Shown: positions 51,966 to 60,919, counted from the first letter of the stretch. The stretch: 64,000 nt of DNA from Saccharothrix violaceirubra (GCF_014203755.1 NZ_JACHJS010000001.1:5022001-5086000); one strand, 5' to 3'. A program made the numbers and translations. The notes: a model not told the origin generated them from the sequence alone.

Positions 51966-53030
51966 ATGGCAGGAACCGGCCGGGAGCAGCCGTGGCGGAT
52001 CGCCATGGTGATCCCGTCGCGCGGACCCGCCGGGCTGTACGGCCCGTCGTGCGAGGCGGTCGCCGAACTCGCCGCCCGCGAACTCGACGCGGAAGGCGGC
52101 GTCCTGGGCCGGCCGGTGGCGATCGAGGTGGTCGACGGCGGACGCGCGCCGCACCACGTGGCGGCCGAGGTCGGCGCGCTGCTGGACGCGGGCCGGATCG
52201 ACGCGGTCAGCGGCTGGCACATCTCGTCGGTGCGCAACGCGCTGGTGCCGGTGGTCGCCGGGCGCGTCCCCTACGTCTACACCTCGCTCTACGAAGGCGG
52301 CGAACGCCGACCGGGCGTGGTGTGCTGCGGCGAGACCCCGCGTGACCAGATCGCGCCCGCGTTGAGGTGGTTGCGCGACCACATCGGCGTGCGGAACTGG
52401 TTCGTCGTCGGCGACGACTACGTGTGGCCCCGCGCGTCCACGGCCGCCGTCCGCCGCTACGCGCGGGAACTCGGGCTGCGGATCGCGGGCGAGGCGTTCG
52501 TCCGGCTGGGTTCGGGCGCCACCGACGGGCTGGTGCGCCGGGTCGCCCGGACGCCGTGCGACGGCGTGCTGATGTTCCTGGTCGGCCAGGACGCGGTCGA
52601 GTTCAACCGGCGGTTCGCGGCGTGCGGCCTGGACGAGCGGGTGGTCCGGTTCAGTCCGCTGGTCGAGGAGAACACGCTGCTGGCGGCCGGTGCCGAGGCC
52701 AACCGGAACCTGTTCGCGGCGGCGGCCTACTTCCGTTCGGCCGTGTCGCCCGACGCGCTCGACCTCGTCGGGCGCTACGTCGCCCTGCACGGCCCGACCG
52801 CACCGCCGCTGAACAACGCGGCCGAGTCCTGCTACGAGGGCCTGCGCACACTCGCGCTCCTGGTCCGCCGCGCGGGCACCGACCGCCTGCCGGAGGTCAC
52901 CGCGGCACTGGACGGTCTCGCCTACCACGGTCCACGCGGGACCGTCGAGTTCCGCGACCGCGACGCGCGCCAGCACGTGCAGCTGGCGGCGGCGGACGGC
53001 TACGACTTCGACGTCGTGACCCGCCTGTAG
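51966..53030 (+). CDS. AmiC-like ligand-binding protein without signal peptide
   Basis: 354 residues of the type I periplasmic-binding fold (Peripla_BP_5/6): IAMVIPSRGPAGLYGPSCEAVAELAARELDAE at the N-terminus, with SGWHISSVRNALVPVV and FVVGDDYVWPRA. No export signal, so it is cytoplasmic, as in Pseudomonas AmiC, the amide sensor that controls the amidase operon through AmiR. Here no AmiR antiterminator is present; the MarR protein may take its place. Start ATG 51966; 81 nt from the divergent MarR gene. Confidence 0.82.
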   Translation: MAGTGREQPWRIAMVIPSRGPAGLYGPSCEAVAELAARELDAEGGVLGRPVAIEVVDGGRAPHHVAAEVGALLDAGRIDAVSGWHISSVRNALVPVVAGRVPYVYTSLYEGGERRPGVVCCGETPRDQIAPALRWLRDHIGVRNWFVVGDDYVWPRASTAAVRRYARELGLRIAGEAFVRLGSGATDGLVRRVARTPCDGVLMFLVGQDAVEFNRRFAACGLDERVVRFSPLVEENTLLAAGAEANRNLFAAAAYFRSAVSPDALDLVGRYVALHGPTAPPLNNAAESCYEGLRTLALLVRRAGTDRLPEVTAALDGLAYHGPRGTVEFRDRDARQHVQLAAADGYDFDVVTRL

Positions 53031-53033
53031 CCC

Positions 53034-53070
53034 TTGACTCGGACGCGGACCCAAATTAGTTTCAGCTGAA
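53034..53070 (+). promoter_or_regulatory. Amidase promoter with overlapping palindromic operator
   Basis: TTGACT (53034-53039), a 17-nt spacer, and TAGTTT (53057-53062) form a sigma-70-like promoter. The perfect palindrome TTCAGCTGAA (53061-53070) overlaps the -10 end and the probable start region, the position for a repressor. The divergent MarR gene 1.2 kb upstream is the likely regulator. The ATG of the amidase is 50 nt downstream. Confidence 0.6.
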
Positions 53071-53119
53071 GATATTGCCAGTGAAGGCGAACGCGGACAC
53101 TCCCGACCAAGGAGGACCG

Positions 53120-54142
53120 ATGCGACACGGCGACATCTCGTCCGGACCCGACACCGTCGGCGTGGCGGTGGTGAACTACAAGATGCCCCGGCTGCACACG
53201 CGGGCCGAGGTGGTCGACAACGCGCGGCGGATCGCGGACATGGTGGTCGGCATGAAGACCGGCCTGCCGGGCATGGACCTGGTCGTCTTTCCGGAATATT
53301 CCACGCACGGGATCATGTACGACCCGGAGGAGATGTACGAGACGGCCTCGTCGATCCCCGGCGAGGAGACCGACATCTTCGCCCGGGCCTGCCGGGACGC
53401 GGGCACGTGGGGCGTCTTCTCGATCACCGGCGAACGCCACGAGGACCACCCGCGCAAGCCGCCGTACAACACGCTCGTGCTGATCGACGACGCCGGGCAC
53501 ATCGTCCAGAAGTACCGCAAGATCCTGCCCTGGTGCCCGATCGAGGGCTGGTACCCCGGCGACACCACCTACGTCACGGACGGACCCAAGGGCCTCAAGG
53601 TCTCCCTGATCGTCTGCGACGACGGCAACTACCCGGAGATCTGGCGCGACTGCGCGATGAAGGGCGCCGAGCTGATCGTGCGCTGCCAGGGCTACATGTA
53701 CCCGGCCAAGGACCAGCAGGTGCTGATGGCCAAGGCCATGGCGTGGGCCAACAACTGCTACGTGGCGGTGGCCAACGCCGCCGGGTTCGACGGCGTCTAC
53801 TCCTACTTCGGCCACTCGGCGGTCATCGGCTTCGACGGCCGCACGCTGGGCGAGACCGGCGAGGAGGAGTACGGCATCCAGTACGCGCAGCTGTCGCTGT
53901 CGGCGATCCGCGACGCGCGCCGGTACGACCAGTCCCAGAACCACCTGTTCAAACTCCTGCACCGGGGCTACTCGGGCGTGCACGCGGCGGGCGACGGCGA
54001 GCACGGCCTCGCAGACTGCCCCTTCGACTTCTACCGCACGTGGGTGGCCGACCCGACCAAGGCGCGCGAGAACGTGGAAGCGATCACCCGCGACACCGTG
54101 GGCGTCCGCGAGTGCCGCGTCGGCGAGTTGCCGGTCGACTGA
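53120..54142 (+). CDS. amiE: Aliphatic amidase (nitrilase superfamily)
   Basis: 340 residues, close to the roughly 346 of known AmiE. Catalytic Glu in VVFPEYST, Lys in YRKILPWCP and Cys in [21 protein letters not shown] and CQGYMYPAK are typical of the aliphatic amidase/formamidase group. It hydrolyses short amides to acid and ammonia in the cytoplasm. ATG 53120 is chosen for the AAGGAGGACCG site; an upstream ATG at 53075 lies before that site. Specificity for formamide versus acetamide cannot be told. Confidence 0.94.
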   Translation: MRHGDISSGPDTVGVAVVNYKMPRLHTRAEVVDNARRIADMVVGMKTGLPGMDLVVFPEYSTHGIMYDPEEMYETASSIPGEETDIFARACRDAGTWGVFSITGERHEDHPRKPPYNTLVLIDDAGHIVQKYRKILPWCPIEGWYPGDTTYVTDGPKGLKVSLIVCDDGNYPEIWRDCAMKGAELIVRCQGYMYPAKDQQVLMAKAMAWANNCYVAVANAAGFDGVYSYFGHSAVIGFDGRTLGETGEEEYGIQYAQLSLSAIRDARRYDQSQNHLFKLLHRGYSGVHAAGDGEHGLADCPFDFYRTWVADPTKARENVEAITRDTVGVRECRVGELPVD

Positions 54143-54158
54143 CCTTCTCTCCCCTGCC

Positions 54159-54193
54159 CACCGCCTCGGCGCCGCTCCGGCGCCGAGGCGGTG
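54159..54193. terminator. Strong hairpin after the amidase gene
   Basis: Perfect 15-bp stem (54159-54173 with 54179-54193) around a GCTCC loop, 16 nt after the amidase stop. No T-run, but length and place fit a terminator. Confidence 0.75.
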
Positions 54194-54347
54194 CCCTGCT
54201 TCCCGGAGTCGAGGGCGCGAACCTCAGTGGACGGTGAGCGCGCGGGCACTTCCGGTCACGGTCGACGTGTCGCGTTGCACAATCGAGTAGTAATACCCAG
54301 GTACCCCAGGCAACCCGTGTATAGCGTGCACGGCTGGAGGTGGTGTA

Positions 54348-55331
54348 GTGGGTTCACGACTCGCCGGTGTCGCGGTGCACCTGCCCGAACACAGGATGAG
54401 CACGGCCGAGGTGGAACGCCGGCTCGGCCCGTTCACACCGCCCGCCGGTCTCGTCACGCGGTTGACCGGGGTGGAGTCGCGGCACGTCATGCGCGACGAC
54501 GAGCAGGCGTCGGATCTCGCGGTGGCGGCGGCGCGCAAGCTGCTCGCCGACACCGGCACGGCGCCCGCGGACGTCGACCTGCTGCTGTTCGCCTCGGCCA
54601 GCCAGGACATGGTCGAGCCCGCGACCGCGCACATCGTGGCCGCCAAGCTGGAGCTGTCGTGCCCGGTGATGGACGTCAAGAACGCCTGCAACAGCGTGCT
54701 CAACGCGATCGAGGTCGCCGACGCGCTCATCACCACCGGCCGCTACCGCCGGGTGCTGATCGCGAGCGGTGAGTCACCCTCGCGTGCCGTGCGGTGGAAC
54801 GTCGACAGCCTCCAGGCGTTCCTGCGCGCCTTCCCCGGGTACACGCTGTCCGACGCGGGCGCGGCCCTGCTGCTCACGCCGGGTGACGGCGTGCTGGGCA
54901 GCGGGTTCACCGCCGACTCCACGCAGTGGGAGGTCGGCACGCTGCCCGGCGGTGGATCACGTCACCCGCGCGACCCCGAGCACACCTACTTCGACCTCGA
55001 CGGCGCCCGGCTCAAGTCCGCGTTCCTGTCGCTGGGCGGCGGCGTGCTGGACGCCACGCTCGACCGGCTCGGCCTGACCTGGGCCGACTTCGCGGTGATC
55101 TGCGTGCACCAGGTCTCGCTGCCGTACCTGGGCGTGTTCGCCGAACGCCTGGGCGTGCCGACCGACCGGCTCGTGATCACGTTGCCCGAGCACGGGAACG
55201 TGGCGTCCGCGAGCCTGCCGCTGCAACTGGCCACCGCGCAGCGGCTGGGCCGGTGCGGTCCGGGTGACCTGGTCGCGCTCGTCGGTCTGGCCGGCGGGGT
55301 CAGCCTGGGCATGGTGGTGATCCGGCTGTGA
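54348..55331 (+). CDS. OleA-like thiolase/KASIII family condensing enzyme
   Basis: 327 residues. Triad: Cys in VKNACNSVLNA, His in CVHQVSLPY, Asn in EHGNVASAS. Upstream of the Cys is DMVEPATAH, matching the EPATA block that supplies the catalytic Glu of OleA, which plain FabH lacks. OleA joins two acyl-CoAs head to head without decarboxylation at first, giving a beta-keto acid. OleC- and OleD-like genes are 2-4 kb downstream in the same operon. GTG start at 54348 with GGAGGTGG ahead. Confidence 0.85.
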   Translation: MGSRLAGVAVHLPEHRMSTAEVERRLGPFTPPAGLVTRLTGVESRHVMRDDEQASDLAVAAARKLLADTGTAPADVDLLLFASASQDMVEPATAHIVAAKLELSCPVMDVKNACNSVLNAIEVADALITTGRYRRVLIASGESPSRAVRWNVDSLQAFLRAFPGYTLSDAGAALLLTPGDGVLGSGFTADSTQWEVGTLPGGGSRHPRDPEHTYFDLDGARLKSAFLSLGGGVLDATLDRLGLTWADFAVICVHQVSLPYLGVFAERLGVPTDRLVITLPEHGNVASASLPLQLATAQRLGRCGPGDLVALVGLAGGVSLGMVVIRL

Positions 55332-56080
55332 CCGCGCTGTGGGTCGTCGTGCCCGCGTACAACGAGGAACGCGGCATCACCGCGACCCTGGAAGCGTTGG
55401 CCGCGCAGGACGACAGGGACTTCACCCTCGTCGTGGTGGACAACGCGTCGACGGATTCCACTGTGGATGTGATCCGGTCTTTCGCCGCACGCCACCCGGT
55501 GCTGAGGCTGGAGATCGTCCACGAGCCGGAGAAAGGCACGGGTGCCGCCGCCGACACCGGGATGCGGCACGCCATCGCGCACGGTGCCACGTGGCTGGCC
55601 CGCACGGACGCCGACTGCCTGCCCGCACCCGACTGGACCGCGCGCGTGAAGGCCGCGTTCGGGTCGGGTCTGCGCCTGGTCTCCGGGCGGCTGCTGCCCC
55701 GCACCGACGAGGGGCTCTCGGCGGTCGAACGCGGCGTCCTCGTCGCCGCCGTCGAGGTCGCCGGGTTGTTCGGCAGGATCCGGCCCGGCAACCGCGATCC
55801 CCGCTACCTCGGCCCGTACGTGATGACGGCGGGCTGCAACATGGCCGTCACCGCCGAGCTGTACACGCTCAGCGGCGGTTTCCCGCGGACCAGGATCGAG
55901 GACGTGCACGAGGACCGCGCGCTGGTCAACGCGGTCCGCCGGCACACCACCGCCTACGGGCCGCGCCGGGACGTCGTCGTCCGGGGTTCCTCGCGTCGCG
56001 CGCTCGCCTGGGGCCTGCGTCGTACGCTCGCCTGGTACGCCGACCACCGCTACCGGCCCGAGCACGTGGACATCCGATGA
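55328..56080 (+). CDS. Family 2 glycosyltransferase
   Basis: 250 residues, GT-A fold: VVVPAYNEERGITATLEAL, VVDNASTDST, DADC as the DxD metal motif, and an ED-containing acceptor block (TRIEDVHEDRALV). No membrane helix strong enough to anchor it, so probably peripheral. Coupled by GTGA to the OleA-like gene and ATGA to the P450. It may glycosylate the lipid product; donor unknown. Confidence 0.9.
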   Translation: MTALWVVVPAYNEERGITATLEALAAQDDRDFTLVVVDNASTDSTVDVIRSFAARHPVLRLEIVHEPEKGTGAAADTGMRHAIAHGATWLARTDADCLPAPDWTARVKAAFGSGLRLVSGRLLPRTDEGLSAVERGVLVAAVEVAGLFGRIRPGNRDPRYLGPYVMTAGCNMAVTAELYTLSGGFPRTRIEDVHEDRALVNAVRRHTTAYGPRRDVVVRGSSRRALAWGLRRTLAWYADHRYRPEHVDIR

Positions 56081-57210
56081 CCCCCGAGACCAGGCTCCAG
56101 CTCGCCGCGCACCCGGTGGCGTACCCGTTGCTGCGGGGCATCGCCCTGCTCGGACCGGCGGTGCGCGTGCCCCGCGTCGGCGTGGTGGTCTCGGATGCCG
56201 CACTGGCCAAGGAGGTCCTCACCGACACCGCCAAGTTCACCAAGACCGGGCCCGGATCGCCGGCCGACCTGTGGACACCGGTCGTCGGCCCGTCGGTGCT
56301 GCTGAACATGGACGGCGCCGCGCACGTGGCGTTGCGCCGCAAGCTGTCCGGCCTGTTCACGCCACGCGCGGTGGCCGGTTTGTGCGCACGGGCCGGCGAA
56401 GGGCCGCTGTCCCGGCTGCGGGACGACCTGGCCTCGGGCCACGAGGTCGACCTCGTGGCCGTGGTGCGCGACCTGGTCGGCGCGGTCATCTGCGGGCTGG
56501 TCGGCCTCGATGCCGCGCAGGCCCGGCAGGCGGCCGACGCCGGGTCCGCGATCACGGGCATGGTGCGGCTGGGCCGGCCGCGACTGGGACCGGCCCAGGT
56601 CGCACGGGCCCGGGCCGCGCTGGGCACGCTCACCACCCCGGCCGCGAAGGCGTACGCCGAGGGCGACCCGTCGACCGTGCCGGGACGGATGCGGGAACTC
56701 GGGCTCGGCGAGGACGAGGCGCTCGGCGCCGTGGCCGCGTTCGTGCTCACCGGCACGGAGACGCTGGTGTCCTACATCCCCCGGTTGGTCGCGTTGCTGC
56801 ACGACTCCGGTTGGCTGACCCGGCTGCTCGCCGAACCGGAGCGGACCGGCGACGTGGTCGCGGAGGCGTTGCGGGTCACCGTGCCGTCGCCGGTGATGTT
56901 GCGCAGCGTCGCGGTCGACACGTGGGTCGGGCCGGTCGCGGTCCGCCGGGGCGACCGGGTGGTGATCGCGACGATCTCGGCGTGCGCCCTGGGTCCGTTC
57001 GACCCGGACCGGCCGCACCCGCACGCGGTGCGGCAACTCTGGTTCGGCGCGGGGCCGCACTTCTGCCTGGGCATGCCCTTGGCCGACGCGGAGATCCGCG
57101 CGTTCCTGGACGCCGTACTGAGCGCCGCACCGGTGTCCATTGTGGAGCGTAAGGCGGCACGCCGGGTGCTCGTCCCGCACTACGAACGCCTGGTGGTGCG
57201 CCGTGCCTGA
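56077..57210 (+). CDS. Cytochrome P450 with shortened layout
   Basis: 377 residues, shorter than the usual 400 or so. C-helix LLNMDGAAHVALRRKLSG, I-helix VLTGTETLVSY (Ala-Gly-Asp-Thr replaced by Thr-Gly-Thr-Glu), K-helix EALRVTV, heme loop FGAGPHFCLGMPLA. The classic acid-alcohol pair is shifted (T-E), which may change oxygen activation. Overlaps the GT2 gene by ATGA and the ligase gene by 8 nt, so it belongs to the OleACD-like operon. Confidence 0.92.
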   Translation: MTPETRLQLAAHPVAYPLLRGIALLGPAVRVPRVGVVVSDAALAKEVLTDTAKFTKTGPGSPADLWTPVVGPSVLLNMDGAAHVALRRKLSGLFTPRAVAGLCARAGEGPLSRLRDDLASGHEVDLVAVVRDLVGAVICGLVGLDAAQARQAADAGSAITGMVRLGRPRLGPAQVARARAALGTLTTPAAKAYAEGDPSTVPGRMRELGLGEDEALGAVAAFVLTGTETLVSYIPRLVALLHDSGWLTRLLAEPERTGDVVAEALRVTVPSPVMLRSVAVDTWVGPVAVRRGDRVVIATISACALGPFDPDRPHPHAVRQLWFGAGPHFCLGMPLADAEIRAFLDAVLSAAPVSIVERKAARRVLVPHYERLVVRRA

Positions 57211-58702
57211 CCTGCTCGTCGACGTCCTCGACGCGGCCCGCGAGCACGGCGACGCGCCGGCCGTGACCGCGAAGGGCCGCACGCTCACCTACCGGCAGCT
57301 CGCCGAACGGGTGCTCGCGACCGCACACCGGTTGGCGGAGAACGGTTTCACGCCCGGCACCCGCATGCTGTTCTCGGTCCGCCCCGGCCCGGACGCGATC
57401 GTGCTCGCCCTGGGCACGGTGGCCGCGGGCGGCACGGTCGTGTTCGTCGACCCCGGCGGCGGTCCCGAGTTGTTCGCCCGGCGCTGCGCCCTGGCCGGTC
57501 CGGGGTGGGCGGCGGCGGAATCCCTGCTGTACGCGGTGAGCGCGCCCGGACCGCTGCGGGCCGTCGCCCGCCGGAGGGGCGTGCTGCTGCCGGACTACGG
57601 CGCGTTGCCCGTGCGGCACGCCAGGTCCGGTCCCTGGCTGCCGGGCGTGCCCCGGGGTGCCGTGTCGACGAAGCGGCTCGCCGCACCCGTCGCCGGTCAC
57701 CTCCGGCCGCCGCCGGCGGACCCCGACCAGGAGGCGGTCGTCGTGTTCACGTCCGGCACGACGGCCGAGCCGAAAGCCGTGGTGCACACGCGGGGATCGC
57801 TCGGCGCGGCGCTGCGCGTGCTGGCCACGCGATGCGCGCTCGGCCCGGACTCACGTGTGCACACCGACCAGATGATGCTCGGACTGCCCGCGCTCGTGGC
57901 GGGCGCGCACTGGACCATGCCGCCGTACGGGTTCGCGCCCGCCGCCGACCCGGCCGCGCTCGCCGCCGGTCTGCACGGCGCCACGCACACGTTCCTCGTG
58001 CCCGCCGACCTGGCCGTGATCCTGGACAGCGGTGTCGCGCTGCCGGGGTCGTTGCGCCAAGTGCTCCTCGGCTCGGCGCCCGTGCTGCCGCCGCTGCTCG
58101 AACGGGCCCGTGCCGCGCTGCCGGACGTGGAATTCCTGGCCGTGTACGGGATGACCGAGATCCTGCCGGTCGCCATCGCCACCGGCGACGAGAAGATCGC
58201 GCACGGCGGCGACCTGCTCGGCGTGCCGCTGCCCGGCGTCCGCGCCCGACTGGCCGACGACGGCGAACTCCTGGTCTCCGGGCCGAACCTGTGCCGGGGC
58301 TACCTGGGCCGGCCGCCGCTGACCGAGCACGCGACCGGCGACCTGGCCCGGTTCGACGGCGACCGGCTCGTGCTGATTGGGCGCAAGAAGGACATGATCC
58401 TGCGCGGCAGGACCAACGTGTACCCGGGTCTGTACGAGCCCGCGATCGCGGGCCTGCCCGGCGTCGCGGAGGCCGTCCTGGTCGGCGTGCCGGACGAGAT
58501 CGGCGACGAGCGGATCGTGCTGGTGCTCCTCGCACGGCCGGGCGAGCGGCCGGGCCTGGCCGACCGGGTGCGGGCCGCGCTGCCGGGGGTGATCGACGTG
58601 TCGGCGTTGCCGGACGAGGTCGTCGAGGTGCCGGAACTCCCGCGCACCGCCCGCAACCGCAAGGTCGACCGGGTGGCGTTGCGCGCGGCGGTGGGCCGGT
58701 GA
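57203..58702 (+). CDS. OleC-like AMP-dependent ligase (beta-lactone synthetase candidate)
   Basis: 499 residues of the ANL superfamily. P-loop FTSGTTAEPKAVVHT, then LLGSAPVLPPLLERARAALP and YGMTEILPVA, close to the OleC-type YGATEALPV; ATGDLARFDGD and IGRKKDMI follow. OleC enzymes turn beta-hydroxy acids into beta-lactones using ATP. An ordinary acyl-CoA or acyl-AMP ligase is the alternative, and the IGRKKDMI form is also seen there. GTG 57203. Placed directly before an OleD-like gene. Confidence 0.8.
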   Translation: MPDLLVDVLDAAREHGDAPAVTAKGRTLTYRQLAERVLATAHRLAENGFTPGTRMLFSVRPGPDAIVLALGTVAAGGTVVFVDPGGGPELFARRCALAGPGWAAAESLLYAVSAPGPLRAVARRRGVLLPDYGALPVRHARSGPWLPGVPRGAVSTKRLAAPVAGHLRPPPADPDQEAVVVFTSGTTAEPKAVVHTRGSLGAALRVLATRCALGPDSRVHTDQMMLGLPALVAGAHWTMPPYGFAPAADPAALAAGLHGATHTFLVPADLAVILDSGVALPGSLRQVLLGSAPVLPPLLERARAALPDVEFLAVYGMTEILPVAIATGDEKIAHGGDLLGVPLPGVRARLADDGELLVSGPNLCRGYLGRPPLTEHATGDLARFDGDRLVLIGRKKDMILRGRTNVYPGLYEPAIAGLPGVAEAVLVGVPDEIGDERIVLVLLARPGERPGLADRVRAALPGVIDVSALPDEVVEVPELPRTARNRKVDRVALRAAVGR

Positions 58703-59583
58703 GGATCGCGGTCACCGGCGCGACCGGGTTCGTGGGCGGCGCCGTCCGCCGGGCCGCCGAGGCGCGCGGCTGGGAGGTGCACGCGTACGGCTCGCGCGCG
58801 TGGGACATCACGACCGGCCCGTTGGCGGACCCGCCCGAGGTCGACGTCGTCGTGCACGCCGCCGCGGCCGTCACCGACTGGGGCGGCGCGGGGCAGGTGC
58901 GTCGGGTCAACGTCGACGGGACCCGGCACGTGACGCGTACGTGGCCCCGGGCGCGTTTGGTGCACATCTCGTCCGCGAGCGTCTACGACCCGTTCACGCC
59001 GACAGTCGACGCCACGGAAGACCAAGCACCCGTCGCCCGTTACCTGACCCCTTATGGCGCGACGAAGGCCGCAGCCGAACGCGTAGTCGCGGAAAGGCCC
59101 GACACGGTCGTCCTTCGCCCACACGCCGTCTACGGTCCGGGCGACCCGACCCTGCTCCCCCGCGTGCTCGCCGCGATCCGGGGCCGGTCGCTGATCCTGG
59201 TCGGCGACGGCCGCACCAGGCAGTCCCTGACGTCGATCGACAACCTGGTCGACGCGACGGTCCTGGCGTGCACGGGTCCGCCCGGCGTCTACAACGTCGC
59301 CGACGCCGAACCCGTCGTGCTCGTGGACGCTCTCCGCGACCTCCTGCGGGAGCGCGGTCTGGGCCACGTGCGGACCCGCCACCTGCCCACGAACCTGGCG
59401 TGGCCGCTCGCGACCGTCGCCGAACGGGTCTGGCGTGCCGCGCGGAAGTCCACGCCACCACGCCTGACCCGGTACGCGATCAGCCACTTGGCGCACGAAC
59501 GCACCCTGGACCTGACGAAGGCCCGTGAACGCCTCGGCTACGACCCGGGGCCCACGTCGTTCGCCGGCGCCGCGCACTGGTGA
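58699..59583 (+). CDS. OleD-like NAD(P)-dependent reductase (extended SDR)
   Basis: 294 residues. Cofactor motif TGATGFVGGAV, VVHAAAAVTDW, catalytic Ser in HISSASVYD, YGATKAAAE and RPHAVYGPGD, then VGDGRTRQSLTSIDNLVDA. This is the pattern of 3-beta-HSD-like OleD enzymes, which reduce the beta-keto acid made by OleA to the beta-hydroxy acid that OleC closes to a lactone. GTG 58699 overlaps the ligase stop. Last gene of the operon, followed by a bidirectional hairpin. Confidence 0.86.
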   Translation: MRIAVTGATGFVGGAVRRAAEARGWEVHAYGSRAWDITTGPLADPPEVDVVVHAAAAVTDWGGAGQVRRVNVDGTRHVTRTWPRARLVHISSASVYDPFTPTVDATEDQAPVARYLTPYGATKAAAERVVAERPDTVVLRPHAVYGPGDPTLLPRVLAAIRGRSLILVGDGRTRQSLTSIDNLVDATVLACTGPPGVYNVADAEPVVLVDALRDLLRERGLGHVRTRHLPTNLAWPLATVAERVWRAARKSTPPRLTRYAISHLAHERTLDLTKARERLGYDPGPTSFAGAAHW

Positions 59584-59610
59584 AGCGCCCCGGGCGGAGC
59601 GGGGCGCTTC
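59582..59610. terminator. Bidirectional hairpin between convergent genes
   Basis: GAAGCGCCCC (59582-59591) and GGGGCGCTTC (59601-59610) form a perfect 10-bp stem with a 9-nt loop. It begins in the OleD-like stop codon and ends 17 nt from the stop of the opposing hydrolase gene. Confidence 0.75.
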
Positions 59611-59626
59611 GGTGTCGAACCCGGGA

Positions 59627-60427
59627 TCAGGTCAGGACCTCGGCCAACCGGGCGGCGAACTCGACCGGCCGCTGGAGGTAGCCCACGTGGCCACCCGGGA
59701 ACGCGGTGACCTCCGTGCCGATCTCCTTGGCCAGCACGCGCATCGCCTGGACCGGTGGCGTGTCGACCGACTCCTCGCCGACCGCCGGCACCAGCAGGTC
59801 GCGGTGGCGGCCCAACGCCGGCAGGTCCGGGCGGTAGGCCACGAACTGGAGCATCTCGTGCCGGAAGAAGAACGGCGCGTTGCCCTCGATGCGCCGCAAC
59901 GCCTCCAGCGCCTCGGGTCCGGCGTCGGCGAACTCGTCGGGCACGCCCGTGCCGTTGCCGAACACCGCCATGCCCGCCGCCGCACCGGCCCGCTCGAACT
60001 CGGCCGCCGCGCGGTGCAGGATCGCCAGGTGCGCGTCCTCGTCCGGCGTGAGCGTGAACGCGGGTGCCTCGTGCGGCACGACCCGGCGCACCAGGTCCGG
60101 GCGGCGGGCCGCCACGTCCAGCGCGATCAGCGCGCCGGAGCTGCTGCCGAACACGTCGGCCGGTCCGGTGCCGAGGTGTTCGATCAGGCGGATCGCGTCG
60201 TCGGCGTGCTCCTCGATCCGCTGCGGACCGGCCGGGCCGTCCAGCGTGCTGCGGGAGTTGCCCCGCCGGTCGTAGCTCACGACGGTGTAGCGGTCCGCGA
60301 AGTGCGGGCCGACGCCGTCGTAGTTGGACGTGTCGGACGTGCCGCCGCCGATGAACAGCAGCACCGGGCCCGTTCCGGACACCTCGTGGTAGAGGCGGGC
60401 GCCCGGCACCTTCAACGTGTCTCCCAT
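59627..60427 (-). CDS. Alpha/beta-fold hydrolase
   Basis: 266 residues. Oxyanion region FIGGGTSDTSN, VSYDRRGNSRS, nucleophile elbow FGSSSGALIA, acid in the cap/RDLLVPAVGEES region and His in PGGHVGYLQRP. It looks like the generic actinobacterial hydrolase of this size rather than OleB, which has the haloalkane-dehalogenase pattern with Asp nucleophile. Oriented against the OleACD-like operon and with the VOC gene, so probably part of the WYL-regulated unit. Confidence 0.88.
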   Translation of the reverse strand: MGDTLKVPGARLYHEVSGTGPVLLFIGGGTSDTSNYDGVGPHFADRYTVVSYDRRGNSRSTLDGPAGPQRIEEHADDAIRLIEHLGTGPADVFGSSSGALIALDVAARRPDLVRRVVPHEAPAFTLTPDEDAHLAILHRAAAEFERAGAAAGMAVFGNGTGVPDEFADAGPEALEALRRIEGNAPFFFRHEMLQFVAYRPDLPALGRHRDLLVPAVGEESVDTPPVQAMRVLAKEIGTEVTAFPGGHVGYLQRPVEFAARLAEVLT

Positions 60428-60471
60428 CGGGCGCACGTTAGGCGCGGTGCCTGGAACGCGGCTTGACCGCG

Positions 60472-60873
60472 TCACGCCTTGGCGCTCGCGATGCTCAGGT
60501 AGTGCTCGTTGTACATCAGGCCGAGCACGTTGCCGAACGGGTCGACGACCGACGCGGTGACGAACCCCGGCCCGTACGCCGTCGGCGGGCGGTGCGGCGT
60601 GGCACCGAGGGCGACCAGGCGCTCCAGGCTCGCGTCGAGGTCGTCGACGGCCCAGTAGGTGATCGGGCCGCCGGCGGTGTCGTGCGGCGCGAACTTCCGG
60701 TCGACGATGCCCAGCTCGTGCTCGAAGTCCCCGACCCGGAACTCGACGTAGGACGGCGTGCCCTCCTCGGGCCGCGCGAAGTAGGCCGGCACACCCAGCA
60801 CCTTCGCGTACCAGTCCCGCGCCTCGACGACGTCGTCGGCGTAGTAGCTGATGGTGGTGAGACCGCGCAACAT
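60472..60873 (-). CDS. VOC-family (glyoxalase/bleomycin-resistance-like) protein
   Basis: 133 residues from ATG 60873. Two VOC repeats: TTISYYADDVVEARDWYAKVLG, PSYVEFRVGDFEHELGI, then ITYWAVDDLDASLERL and VVDPFGNVLGLMYN. Substrate unknown. The gene is divergent from a WYL regulator with a palindrome in between and is followed 44 nt later by the hydrolase gene. Confidence 0.9.
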   Translation of the reverse strand: MLRGLTTISYYADDVVEARDWYAKVLGVPAYFARPEEGTPSYVEFRVGDFEHELGIVDRKFAPHDTAGGPITYWAVDDLDASLERLVALGATPHRPPTAYGPGFVTASVVDPFGNVLGLMYNEHYLSIASAKA

Positions 60874-60919
60874 GGGTGATTCCTTCCTCGACTGACCGTA
60901 CGACTCCATCGTCCGGTCT

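Noticed and set aside
59627..60427. Alpha/beta hydrolase as the missing OleB of the OleACD-like set
   Set aside because: It has a Ser nucleophile elbow (GSSSG) rather than the Asp of the haloalkane-dehalogenase-like OleB, and is encoded convergently beyond a terminator.
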